This document shows, piece after piece, positions 1-8,093 of a stretch of 54,608 bases of DNA (positions within the stretch are counted from its first letter, which is position 1; each line of letters starts with the position of its first letter). Source of the DNA: Planctomycetaceae bacterium. Lineage in GTDB: Bacteria; Planctomycetota; Planctomycetia; Pirellulales; Pirellulaceae. The stretch spans positions 1 through 54,608 of the forward strand of contig JAJTFC010000041.1 of assembly GCA_021298315.1 (NCBI GenBank). Reading direction: 5' to 3'. Under the pieces are notes generated by a model. It was not told the DNA's origin and ran no database searches. It saw nothing but the letters and a program-made list of their open reading frames with translations. A program made the translations under genes and the position numbers.

Positions 1-1562
1 TCCAGTCGGAACACAAGAAGAGCGGGGACCGTGAATTTGAAATCCTTTCCCCGGAAAAGATGCTCGAAATTCCAATTTTTTCCGGGATACCCTACAAGTT
101 TCTTCAGTTCAATGGTGGTGCTTGCGTACGAAGAATTCTACAGCCCGGCGATGTGCTTTGTCGTGAAGGCGAGTACGGTGCAACCGCGTTTCTGATCCAA
201 CGGGGTAAGTTCGAGATCCAAATCAATAAACGCGGAAACAAGGTTGCCAAGCCGACTTTAGCGAAGAAAGGTTTCTTGAATAGGATTTTCTCTGGTTCGG
301 GATCGTTTGTTCCCACTTTAGCCACTGGATCGGACACCGCGAATTCTTCGAATGCAACGAAAATCTACCGAGGAGCCGAAGACGTCATCCTCGGAGAGAT
401 GGCTTGCTTGAATCGCTATCCGCGTACGGCTACGGTCGTTGCTGTCGAGGAATCCGAGGTCATCGAGATCGGTAGTAATGTTCTGTACATGCTCCAACGA
501 AACGGAGCGAGCCGCAAAGTGCTCAATGAAGCCTACAGGCGGCACGCCCTGAACACCGACTTGAGCCGAATTCCCATTTGCCGAACCTTGAGCCCAGAGG
601 AAGTCAGAAATCTTGCTCAAAGAGTTGATCTTATGAGCGTTGAGCCTGGGCAACCTATCTTCAAGGAGGGGGATCCAGGGAACGATGTCTTCATGGTTCG
701 TCTGGGATATGTCAAGGTATCGAGGATGCAAGGCATGAGAGATCAAGTGGTCAATTACATAGGCCCTGGAAATCTCGATGGCAACATCGGTGTGTTTGGC
801 GAAGTTGCCGTACTGTCGAAGCTATACCAGAACCAGCTTGGGGATGAATTCGCCGCCTTAAACTACCCAATCGGATTGAGAACCTCTAGTTGTACTGCGT
901 TGGATCACGTTGAATTGGTTCGCATCCCTGGTGAATTGATTAAAGAGATCGCAGAGTCGAACGAAGAGTTTAGGAAAGTTTTAGTCGAACGTGCCGAGAC
1001 GCTTCTCCGACGAGACATCAATCGAGATGTCTCCGACAATTCGATGAAAGCAAATTTCGTCGCACAAGGTCTCTACAATGCTCAAAGCCTTTTGGTCCTG
1101 GATCTTGAATCATGCACTCGATGCGATGAGTGTTCGAAAGCCTGCGCCGATGCTCATGATGGAGAGACGCGATTGGTTCGAGACGGACTTCGCTTCGAGA
1201 ATTTTTTAGTTGCAACCTCTTGTCGCTCTTGTACCGACCCGTACTGTCTGGTCGGATGTCCTGTCAACGCGATCTTTCGAGAAGGCGATAAGGAGATCGT
1301 CATCGAAGACCACTGCATCGGATGCGGTCAATGTGCAACGAATTGTCCCTATGGTAACATCACGATGTACGGGCATGAGGACGGCTATCGTCAAGAAGGA
1401 GAGCGTAAGATTCCGGTGATAAGGCAACGTGCCACGACTTGCGATCAGTGCAAGAGCATCGGTGGCACACCTCGCTGTGTTTACGCTTGTCCTCACGAAG
1501 CTGCATTCCGAATGTCTGGTGAGCAACTTACAACTCTCGTCGCAGAAAGAACGGCCAAATAA
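1..1562 (+). CDS. Cyclic-nucleotide-binding / 4Fe-4S ferredoxin fusion protein (5' partial)
   Basis: The frame is open to the left edge (first full codon at base 3), so the gene begins outside the window; the ATG at base 60 is probably internal. Counting from that ATG, a CNB-type beta-barrel covers about residues 25-145 (GDVLCREGEYG early, an ILGEMA motif later) and a second about residues 170-310 (FKEGDPGNDVF). The last 150 residues hold four four-cysteine sets, starting CTRCDECSKAC, CRSCTDPYC, CIGCGQCATNC and CDQC, as in DmsB/PsrB/HybA electron-transfer subunits, so four [4Fe-4S] clusters are expected. No signal peptide is visible, but the true N-terminus is missing. The family suggests ligand-gated electron transfer; ligand and redox partner are unknown. 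It ends 3 bases before an amidohydrolase, so they may be cotranscribed. Confidence 0.85.
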   Translation, partial: QSEHKKSGDREFEILSPEKMLEIPIFSGIPYKFLQFNGGACVRRILQPGDVLCREGEYGATAFLIQRGKFEIQINKRGNKVAKPTLAKKGFLNRIFSGSGSFVPTLATGSDTANSSNATKIYRGAEDVILGEMACLNRYPRTATVVAVEESEVIEIGSNVLYMLQRNGASRKVLNEAYRRHALNTDLSRIPICRTLSPEEVRNLAQRVDLMSVEPGQPIFKEGDPGNDVFMVRLGYVKVSRMQGMRDQVVNYIGPGNLDGNIGVFGEVAVLSKLYQNQLGDEFAALNYPIGLRTSSCTALDHVELVRIPGELIKEIAESNEEFRKVLVERAETLLRRDINRDVSDNSMKANFVAQGLYNAQSLLVLDLESCTRCDECSKACADAHDGETRLVRDGLRFENFLVATSCRSCTDPYCLVGCPVNAIFREGDKEIVIEDHCIGCGQCATNCPYGNITMYGHEDGYRQEGERKIPVIRQRATTCDQCKSIGGTPRCVYACPHEAAFRMSGEQLTTLVAERTAK

Positions 1563-1565
1563 ATC

Positions 1566-2942
1566 TTGATAACCTGGAATCGTCGAAAATGGATCGGGGC
1601 TGCTGCAAGCGTTCCGTGCATCGCCGCTAACCTCCTGTCCAGAAAACACACGCTTGGGTTCGAATCAGAAAACGCCGAACCCATCGCGTGGATCCATGCA
1701 AAAATTCTCACCGCTGCCGGATCGTTGATCAACGACGGTACGATAGTTATCCACAAGGGCTCGATTTTGGCAGTGGGTACCAGTGATGCCACTGCGATAC
1801 CTCCAGGTGCAAAGATTATCGATGCGGCCGGCAAATGGATCATGCCAGGTTTGGTATGCACGCACAGTCATATTGGAGGTGTAGGAGCCGCTGACGCAAG
1901 CGCCCCTATTCAGCCTGGAGTTCGTATTCTCGATTCGATCAATGTGAAAGAATCAGGGTTTAAAAGAGCTTTGGCCGGCGGGCTTACTACCCTGAATATT
2001 ATGCCTGGTTCAGGCCATTTGATCAGCGGTCAAACCGTTTACTGCAAGCTCCGATATGCGGGCAAAGGTCCATCGACGATCGAAGATATTCTCATTCGCG
2101 ATAACGAGGGTAAAGCGATCGGGGGTTTGAAAATGGCCAACGGCACGAACTCTCAGGGAGAAGCTCCCTTTCCAGGCACTCGTGGAAAGTCTGCATTCCT
2201 GGTTCGCGAGCAATACATCAAAGCTAGGGAGTATCACGCAAAACGTTTGGCGGCCAACGGCGATCCAGAAAAGCAGCCCCCTCGAGATCTCCATCTTGAG
2301 TCGCTCGTTGAAGCGATGCAAGGAACGAGGATCGTCCACCACCATACCCATCGGCACGACGACATTATCACCGTCTTGCGCCTGTCTCAAGAGTTCGGAT
2401 TTCGGGTTGTTCTTCACCATGTGAGTGAGGGTTGGAAAGTTGCCAAGGAGATTGCAGCGGCCAAGGCACCTTGTTCGGTGATCGTAATCGATTCGCCTGG
2501 AGGGAAGTTAGAGGCCCGGGATATGACCTTTAAAAATGGTCGCATCCTCGATGAAGCAGGTGTCAGGGTCGCATTCCACACCGATGATTGGATTACCGAT
2601 TCGCGAGTTTTTAATCGGTCGGCTGCTTTGGCCGTAAGGGCAGGTATGAATCGCGATCGGGCCATTGAAGCATTGACGATCGCAGGTGCTGAGATGCTTG
2701 GGTTAGAGAGCCGTATCGGATCTCTAGTACCTGGCAAAGACGCTGATTTTTGTATCCTCAGCGGAGATCCACTGAGTGTTTACACCCGAGTGCTTGAAAC
2801 TTGGGTCGAAGGGCAAAAAGCATTTGATCTAGCGAACCCCGATGATGCTTTGTATGCCGAAGGTGGACAGGGGGCGGGCTTTGAGCTCAACCCCTATCTG
2901 TGCTGTTTCGGACAATCATGGCAGCAATCAGGAGCCAAATAA
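1566..2942 (+). CDS. Amidohydrolase (imidazolonepropionase-like), probable Tat substrate
   Basis: This 458-residue amidohydrolase-superfamily enzyme should hydrolyse a C-N bond using metal; the substrate is unknown. The start is a TTG three bases after the previous stop; no in-frame ATG precedes the conserved region. The N-terminus reads NRRKWIGAAAS, a twin-arginine-like motif before a short hydrophobic stretch, suggesting Tat export. Visible metal-site motifs are THSH at the end of strand 1 (about residue 99), HHHTH (about 258), LHH (about 283) and HTDD (about 339). The C-terminal motif GSLVPGKDADFCIL is typical of the family's composite beta-sandwich. Its stop overlaps the ATG of the next, paralogous gene (TAATG). 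Confidence 0.85.
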   Translation: MITWNRRKWIGAAASVPCIAANLLSRKHTLGFESENAEPIAWIHAKILTAAGSLINDGTIVIHKGSILAVGTSDATAIPPGAKIIDAAGKWIMPGLVCTHSHIGGVGAADASAPIQPGVRILDSINVKESGFKRALAGGLTTLNIMPGSGHLISGQTVYCKLRYAGKGPSTIEDILIRDNEGKAIGGLKMANGTNSQGEAPFPGTRGKSAFLVREQYIKAREYHAKRLAANGDPEKQPPRDLHLESLVEAMQGTRIVHHHTHRHDDIITVLRLSQEFGFRVVLHHVSEGWKVAKEIAAAKAPCSVIVIDSPGGKLEARDMTFKNGRILDEAGVRVAFHTDDWITDSRVFNRSAALAVRAGMNRDRAIEALTIAGAEMLGLESRIGSLVPGKDADFCILSGDPLSVYTRVLETWVEGQKAFDLANPDDALYAEGGQGAGFELNPYLCCFGQSWQQSGAK

Positions 2943-4177
2943 TGTTGAGAGCTTTTCAATCACTCGTTTTGTGTTGCCTGGTGTCTAGCCCAGTTTGGGG
3001 CCAAACCCTCGTTGTCAAAGCCAAGCAGATTCATACTGTTTCTGGAAAAACAATCACCAATGGTGCGGTCGTTTGCGTCGATGGAAAAATCGCATCGATC
3101 GGAGAGATCGCTTCGGTAGCGATTCCAGAGGGAGCCAAAGTCATTCAGGCCGAGGTGGTCACACCCGGACTGATCGATGTTCGTAGCAGTGTTGGGCTCT
3201 CGGGAATACTCAATGTTGATCATGATTCGGATCATTTGGAGTCGTCTGTACCTCTGCAGCCAGAACTTCGGGCTATCGATGCCTACAATCCCCGCGAAGA
3301 GCTTATCGAATATGTTCGCGGATTTGGCGTCACGACTGTGCATACAGGGCATGCTCCAGGCGAGCTAATCTCGGGTCAGACCATGATTGCCAAGACACGA
3401 GGTGGAACGGTGCAAGACGCCTTGATCATCGATGGAAAAGCCGTCTGCGCTACACTGGCAGAGTCTTCTAAAAAATCAGGAAAGCAAAGCCCAGGAACGC
3501 GAGGAAAGCAAATGGCGATGCTCCGGGCACTTCTAATCGAAGCTTCTGAGTACCGCGTGAAGTTGAGCAAGCCGTCTAAGGAATCTGAGTTGAAGGATGA
3601 GGACTCGAAGGTTGCAAGGAATCTGAAGCTTGAAGCCATGGTGGATGTGCTCGAGGGAAAAAAAGCCTTGCTCATCACGGCAGATCGTGCTCAAGACATC
3701 GCCAGTGCTTTGCGTCTTGGAGAAGAGTTCGGTATTCGTGTATGGCTCGATAGTGCGGCGGAAGCTTACCAATTGATACCGCAGATTAAGAAAGCGGGCG
3801 TACCTGTTTTGCTCCACCCTTCGATGGCTCGCGCCAGTGGTGATCGGGAGAATATGACCTTTCGCTCTGCATCGATGCTCAAGGAAAACGGGATACCATT
3901 TGCGATCGAGAGCGGTTTTGAAGCTTATGTGCCCAAAGTACGAATCGTGCTCTTTGAAGCGGCATTGGCTACGGCTCATGGTTTATCCAAGGAGGCGGCT
4001 TTGGAGTCAATCACCCTGTCGGCTGCCAAAATACTGGGAATCCATGATCGGGTCGGATCGATCGATGTCGGCAAGGATGCGGACTTGGCCCTCTACGATG
4101 GGGATCCTTTGGAGTATACGACTCACTGCATCGGCGTGGTCATTGATGGGGTCAGTTACCCTGGGGAAAGTCGCTAA
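2942..4177 (+). CDS. Secreted amidohydrolase paralogue lacking metal ligands
   Basis: I place the start at ATG 2942, overlapping the upstream stop by one base, with GGAG at 2931-2934. This gives a Sec signal peptide (MLRAFQSLVLCC... cleaved near VWG-Q) and 411 residues; a start at 2900 would put extra residues before the signal. The protein aligns along its length with its upstream neighbour (shared SGQT, PGTRGK, EFG, GKDADL), but the metal-binding positions are gone: THSH is replaced by DVRS, HHHTH by LITAD, LHH by LDS and HTDD by IESG. It is therefore probably a pseudoenzyme, perhaps a partner subunit of the active paralogue. Intact frame, normal length and coupled translation argue against a decaying gene. 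Confidence 0.85.
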   Translation: MLRAFQSLVLCCLVSSPVWGQTLVVKAKQIHTVSGKTITNGAVVCVDGKIASIGEIASVAIPEGAKVIQAEVVTPGLIDVRSSVGLSGILNVDHDSDHLESSVPLQPELRAIDAYNPREELIEYVRGFGVTTVHTGHAPGELISGQTMIAKTRGGTVQDALIIDGKAVCATLAESSKKSGKQSPGTRGKQMAMLRALLIEASEYRVKLSKPSKESELKDEDSKVARNLKLEAMVDVLEGKKALLITADRAQDIASALRLGEEFGIRVWLDSAAEAYQLIPQIKKAGVPVLLHPSMARASGDRENMTFRSASMLKENGIPFAIESGFEAYVPKVRIVLFEAALATAHGLSKEAALESITLSAAKILGIHDRVGSIDVGKDADLALYDGDPLEYTTHCIGVVIDGVSYPGESR

Positions 4178-4192
4178 AGGCAGACCTGCAAG

Positions 4193-5497
4193 CTATTTCG
4201 TGCTTTGATGCCGAAGGTATTCTCGCAAGGAGTCCTCATTGTAAAGAGGAACGACCGGAAGACGGGCCGCGATCAGTCTGGCGGCTCGTTCGATGTATTC
4301 GTCTTGATGGCAGTTGAGTATCACCGTCAGTGCATACCCTCGTCGGCGCATCAGCTCCAAAGCCAGTACTCCAGCTTCATCCACCCTCTGAACAATAACG
4401 ATCACCGAGAGCAACTTGGGTAGTCGGTTTTCGGTTTCTATGAGTAGTTGATCGAGTTTTAGGCCGTCGGTTCGTTCCAGGCGGGCCAACATCCGATGGA
4501 GTTCAGCAAAATGCTCAGGGGTGCGATTGGCACCTAGAATTACTGGGCTTAATTGCTCGCTACTGGACTTCATTTCGATATCTGCGGTGGCCGATGTGCG
4601 ATTGCTGTAGAGTCCACGTTTGTTCAGTTCCCGAATCCGCTGGGCTGCATCACGCCCATTGCTAACAAGCCCAAAGGGCTCTGCATTTTGATAGAGCCAA
4701 TGGGCAATCGAAGCGGCTGCCGAGACAGCAAGATCCGTTCGAACAGGTTCGTGATTTTTCGGGTTGGTCGATTCATGCATATCCAGTAGCAACATGGCCC
4801 CTTGAACGCATGTCGGTTGAAACACTCGAGTATGCAGTGTTCCGGTTCTCGCTGTGGCTTTCCAATGCACTCGATTCATCGGATCTCCTGCTCTGTATTC
4901 GCGCAGGCCTGTCATCAGAGTCGGATCTTCGAGCACTCTATCCTCGACTTTCATCTCCCCCATCGGTCTTCGACTCGATACCTCTATTCCTTCGAGCACC
5001 GTGAGTCTGGGAAGTACGGTCAGATAACTCGGTTGATTTGCTATACGAAAGCTGCGGTGAAGCCCCAGTAGATCGCCCGTTTCGAGCAAGGTCGGACCAA
5101 GCTGATAGTATCCTCTTCGTTGTGTTTGCAGGGCATAACGATAAAGAGTGGTTTTTCTCGGCGACAGGGAAAATAGCTGAACCGTCGCTACCAAAAGGTT
5201 AAGGGCAACGGGCGGTAGTTTTGTGTACCGCTTGGCAACCTTGTCGTCGATAAGCATCCATGGGATCCAATACCCAGACTTGTTGATGATCTTCATTCCT
5301 ACGCCGACGGTTTCGCCGACGGTGACTTCCTGTGCCTCGACAAATCGCTCAACGTCGACCGCCTCAATCCATCGCATGGAGAAGTGTTTAGCCAGTTGGA
5401 TCACGATCAGAAACGTGCTTGCGCCCAACGCAAAAAAATTCGCACCCGTGAGGATTCCGAAGAGTAAAAGGATCGCGATCAGAGGAAGAATCGCCAT
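4193..5497 (-). CDS. DUF58 domain membrane-associated protein
   Basis: This 434-residue protein starts with a hydrophobic hairpin (about residues 1-40, two short membrane segments). It carries the DUF58 signature REYRAGDPMNRVHWKATAR near residues 200-220, followed by a VWA-like fold (LLLDMHEST). DUF58 proteins are nearly always encoded beside MoxR AAA+ ATPases and are thought to act with them in maturing or assembling membrane or secreted complexes; the exact role here is unknown. The moxR gene ends 3 bases upstream on the same strand, so they form an operon. The remaining usual members (transglutaminase-like, BatA-type VWA proteins) are absent because the strand switches at 4177/4193. Confidence 0.88.
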   Translation of the reverse strand: MAILPLIAILLLFGILTGANFFALGASTFLIVIQLAKHFSMRWIEAVDVERFVEAQEVTVGETVGVGMKIINKSGYWIPWMLIDDKVAKRYTKLPPVALNLLVATVQLFSLSPRKTTLYRYALQTQRRGYYQLGPTLLETGDLLGLHRSFRIANQPSYLTVLPRLTVLEGIEVSSRRPMGEMKVEDRVLEDPTLMTGLREYRAGDPMNRVHWKATARTGTLHTRVFQPTCVQGAMLLLDMHESTNPKNHEPVRTDLAVSAAASIAHWLYQNAEPFGLVSNGRDAAQRIRELNKRGLYSNRTSATADIEMKSSSEQLSPVILGANRTPEHFAELHRMLARLERTDGLKLDQLLIETENRLPKLLSVIVIVQRVDEAGVLALELMRRRGYALTVILNCHQDEYIERAARLIAARLPVVPLYNEDSLREYLRHQSTK

Positions 5498-5500
5498 GGG

Positions 5501-6457
5501 CTAGCGGCCGTTCTCTTCGAGCGTCGGCACGGCGATCTCGGCGACGATCTCTTCGAGAACTCGATCGGCCGTGACTTTTCGCAAACGGGCTTCAGGACGC
5601 AGAATTAATCGATGGCTCATGACTGGTTGCAAGATGCGTTTGACATCATCTGGCTGGACAAATTCGCGACCGCGAATGGCCGCCATGGCTTGAGAGGCTC
5701 GAAATAGGGCGATCGTCGAGCGTGGCCCCGCCCCGAGTGCTAAATCCGTATGAGCTCTGGTTTCGTGAACAATCTGTAGAATGTACTGACGCACTTTTGT
5801 ATCGACGTAAACTTTCTTTACCAATTGCTGTGCTTCGAGCAGTTCATCGATGCTCACCACAGCTTTAAGGCCTTGGATGGGGTGCTCGGTTTCGAGCAGT
5901 TGCAGCATCCGCAATTCCTCCTCCATCGAAGGATATCCGAGGGTGAATTTCATGAAAAAGCGGTCGAGTTGTGCTTCGGGCAAGGGAAATGTTCCCTCGT
6001 GATCGACGGGGTTTTGGGTTGCGATGACAAGGAACGGTGGTGGGAGTTTGTGGGTTTGACCATCTACGGTCACGCAGGATTCAGCCATCGCCTCCAGAAG
6101 CGCCGACTGTGCACGAGGTGTCGTGCGGTTGATTTCGTCTGCCAAGAGGATATTGGTAAAGATAGGCCCGGGTCGGAATTCGAAGTCGGAGGTCTTCTGG
6201 TTGAATATCGAGGAACCGGTGATATCGCCAGGGAGCAGATCAGGCGTGCACTGCACCCGCTTGAATTTTCCGCCGACACTTGCTGCAAGGGCTCTTGCAA
6301 GCATCGTCTTAGCCACGCCTGGCACATCCTCGAGCAGAACATGTCCCCCGGAAAACCAGGAGACCAGGGAGAAGACCAACTGTTTGCGTTTGCCGACGAT
6401 GCATTTCTCAACATTAGTGATGATCTTGCGAGAGGTTTCGTAGACGGCATTCGACAT
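5501..6457 (-). CDS. MoxR-family AAA+ ATPase
   Basis: A 318-residue MoxR-type ATPase. It has a Walker A variant, DVPGVAKT (about residues 43-50), as is usual for MoxR rather than GKT. Walker B is LLADEINR (about 107-114), sensor 1 is ATQNP, and the C-terminal lid contains GPRS. MoxR proteins act as chaperone-like ATPases with VWA or DUF58 partners in assembling membrane or periplasmic complexes. The DUF58 partner follows after 3 bases. A GGAAATAGAAC stretch precedes the ATG at 6457 and provides a plausible ribosome binding site. The dehydratase gene upstream ends 37 bases away, so a shared transcript is possible but not required. Confidence 0.92.
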   Translation of the reverse strand: MSNAVYETSRKIITNVEKCIVGKRKQLVFSLVSWFSGGHVLLEDVPGVAKTMLARALAASVGGKFKRVQCTPDLLPGDITGSSIFNQKTSDFEFRPGPIFTNILLADEINRTTPRAQSALLEAMAESCVTVDGQTHKLPPPFLVIATQNPVDHEGTFPLPEAQLDRFFMKFTLGYPSMEEELRMLQLLETEHPIQGLKAVVSIDELLEAQQLVKKVYVDTKVRQYILQIVHETRAHTDLALGAGPRSTIALFRASQAMAAIRGREFVQPDDVKRILQPVMSHRLILRPEARLRKVTADRVLEEIVAEIAVPTLEENGR

Positions 6458-6494
6458 GTTCTATTTCCAGTTAGAAGGACGAGACTGGCTGAAA

Positions 6495-8093
6495 TTATAA
6501 TGTCGGACCGATCGACCAAGGGGTAAATTCGTCTTCACCGTAGCCGAGCAACTCGCTCTTTGTCTTTTTGCCGCTGGCGGTTTCCAAAATTTCCTCAAAG
6601 AGTCGATGACCGGCTTGCTCGATCGTCTCGCCGTTGAGGATCGTTCCCATGTCCAAATCCATATCGTCGTTCATTCTCTCAAAGAGAGGTGTGTTGGTGG
6701 CAACCTTGATGCTAGGAACCGGCTTGCAACCAAAGCAACTTCCACGACCGGTTGTAAAAACAACCACATTGGCACCGCCAGACACCATCCCTGTGACACA
6801 AACAGGGTCGAATCCAGGAGCATCCATGATTACTAAGCCCCGCTTGTTGGTTTGCTCGGCATATTCGATAACATCCTGCAACGCCGTTTGGCCACCTTTG
6901 ACTGCCGCACCAAGCGATTTTTCGACGATGGTTGTAAGCCCACCGGCTTTGTTGCCCAGCGACGGATTGTTGTCGATGTCTTCTCCGTAGTGGGCCGTGT
7001 ATTGCCGCCACCAGACAAGTTTATCGAGCAGTTTCTTGGCCACCTCGACGCTCGCGGCACGTTTGGTAAAGAGCTGCTCCGCCCCATAGAGTTCGGTGGT
7101 TTCCGAGAGGATCGATGTTCCTCCATGGGCGACGAGCAAATCGGAAACAACCCCTAAGGCGGGATTGGCAGTAATGCCTGAGTATCCGTCGGATCCGCCG
7201 CACTTGGTTGCCAGAACGATCTCGCTAGCTGGTACGCTCGTTCGCTGCATCGCGTTGACTTGGGGCAGCAGGGACTTGACCAATTCGACTGCTTTACGGA
7301 TCGTTGCTCGGGTCCCTCCGGAATCTTGGATCGATAGCACCGGTACGTCTTGCGATTCGTTTTGTCCTGAATTGGATTTCCAACGAACTCCCTGCAACGT
7401 GACGAGCTTTTGAGATTTCTGGAGATGGCCCAGAGTATTCTGTTCGCATCCGAGTCCGATTAGAACATACGCAGCGATATTTGGATGTTTCGCGATACCT
7501 CCAAGAACGCGACCGAGGGTTCTGTGCTTTATGCCATCGAGAGCCATTCCGCATCCGCTGTCGTGGGTAAATGCGATCACTCCATCGACGTTTGGAAACT
7601 CTTTCAAGATCTCCGAGTCAAAGTGCCTTGCGACTGCTTTTGAAACACCTGCAGAGCAATTGACTGTCGAGATCACCGCAATGTAGTTTCGGGTACCGAC
7701 CCGTCCGCTCGGTCGTACATAGCCGAGAAAACTCTTACCGGATAGACGGCTTGGCGGAGCTGGTGTTTCCGTCGCAAGCCCCTGATAGTCGAGTTCGTGA
7801 TGGCACTTGAGGTTATGGTCATGCAAATGTTCGCCAGATGGAATGTCGCAGGTAGCAACACCGATTGGCCAACCATATTTGACGACTGGGTCGCCAGCAG
7901 CCCTCGAGACGACTGCAATTTTATGCCCAGGTGGAATATCTTTCTTCAAAACCACCAGTTTGCCATCGGCTAGTTGTATCGATTCACCTTTGCCGAGCCT
8001 TCTTAGGGCCACGACGCAATGATCTTGGGGATGCAGATGGATCCAAGCTTTCGAGTCAGCGTTGTTAGTCAAGATTGTTCCTGAATAAGACAT
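6495..8093 (-). CDS. Altronate dehydratase-family (UxaA) protein
   Basis: This 532-residue protein has the full UxaA layout: an N-terminal SAF domain (about residues 10-100) and a C-terminal catalytic part with GYVRPSGRVGTRNYIAV, the cysteine motif HDSGCGMA, GLGCEQ, KCGGSDGYSGITANPA and GRGSCFGCKP. The family dehydrates altronate to 2-keto-3-deoxygluconate or galactarate to a keto-deoxy sugar acid, using iron; which substrate applies cannot be read here. The ATG at 8093 overlaps the upstream stop (TAATG), so it is translationally coupled to the SelA-like gene. A UxaE-like epimerase and an IlvD/Edd dehydratase elsewhere in the window support a sugar-acid role. Confidence 0.88.
   Translation of the reverse strand: MSYSGTILTNNADSKAWIHLHPQDHCVVALRRLGKGESIQLADGKLVVLKKDIPPGHKIAVVSRAAGDPVVKYGWPIGVATCDIPSGEHLHDHNLKCHHELDYQGLATETPAPPSRLSGKSFLGYVRPSGRVGTRNYIAVISTVNCSAGVSKAVARHFDSEILKEFPNVDGVIAFTHDSGCGMALDGIKHRTLGRVLGGIAKHPNIAAYVLIGLGCEQNTLGHLQKSQKLVTLQGVRWKSNSGQNESQDVPVLSIQDSGGTRATIRKAVELVKSLLPQVNAMQRTSVPASEIVLATKCGGSDGYSGITANPALGVVSDLLVAHGGTSILSETTELYGAEQLFTKRAASVEVAKKLLDKLVWWRQYTAHYGEDIDNNPSLGNKAGGLTTIVEKSLGAAVKGGQTALQDVIEYAEQTNKRGLVIMDAPGFDPVCVTGMVSGGANVVVFTTGRGSCFGCKPVPSIKVATNTPLFERMNDDMDLDMGTILNGETIEQAGHRLFEEILETASGKKTKSELLGYGEDEFTPWSIGPTL

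Noticed and set aside
5825-6526. A 233-codon plus-strand frame antisense to moxR
   Set aside because: It mirrors the well-supported MoxR gene, has no recognisable motif and no ribosome site.
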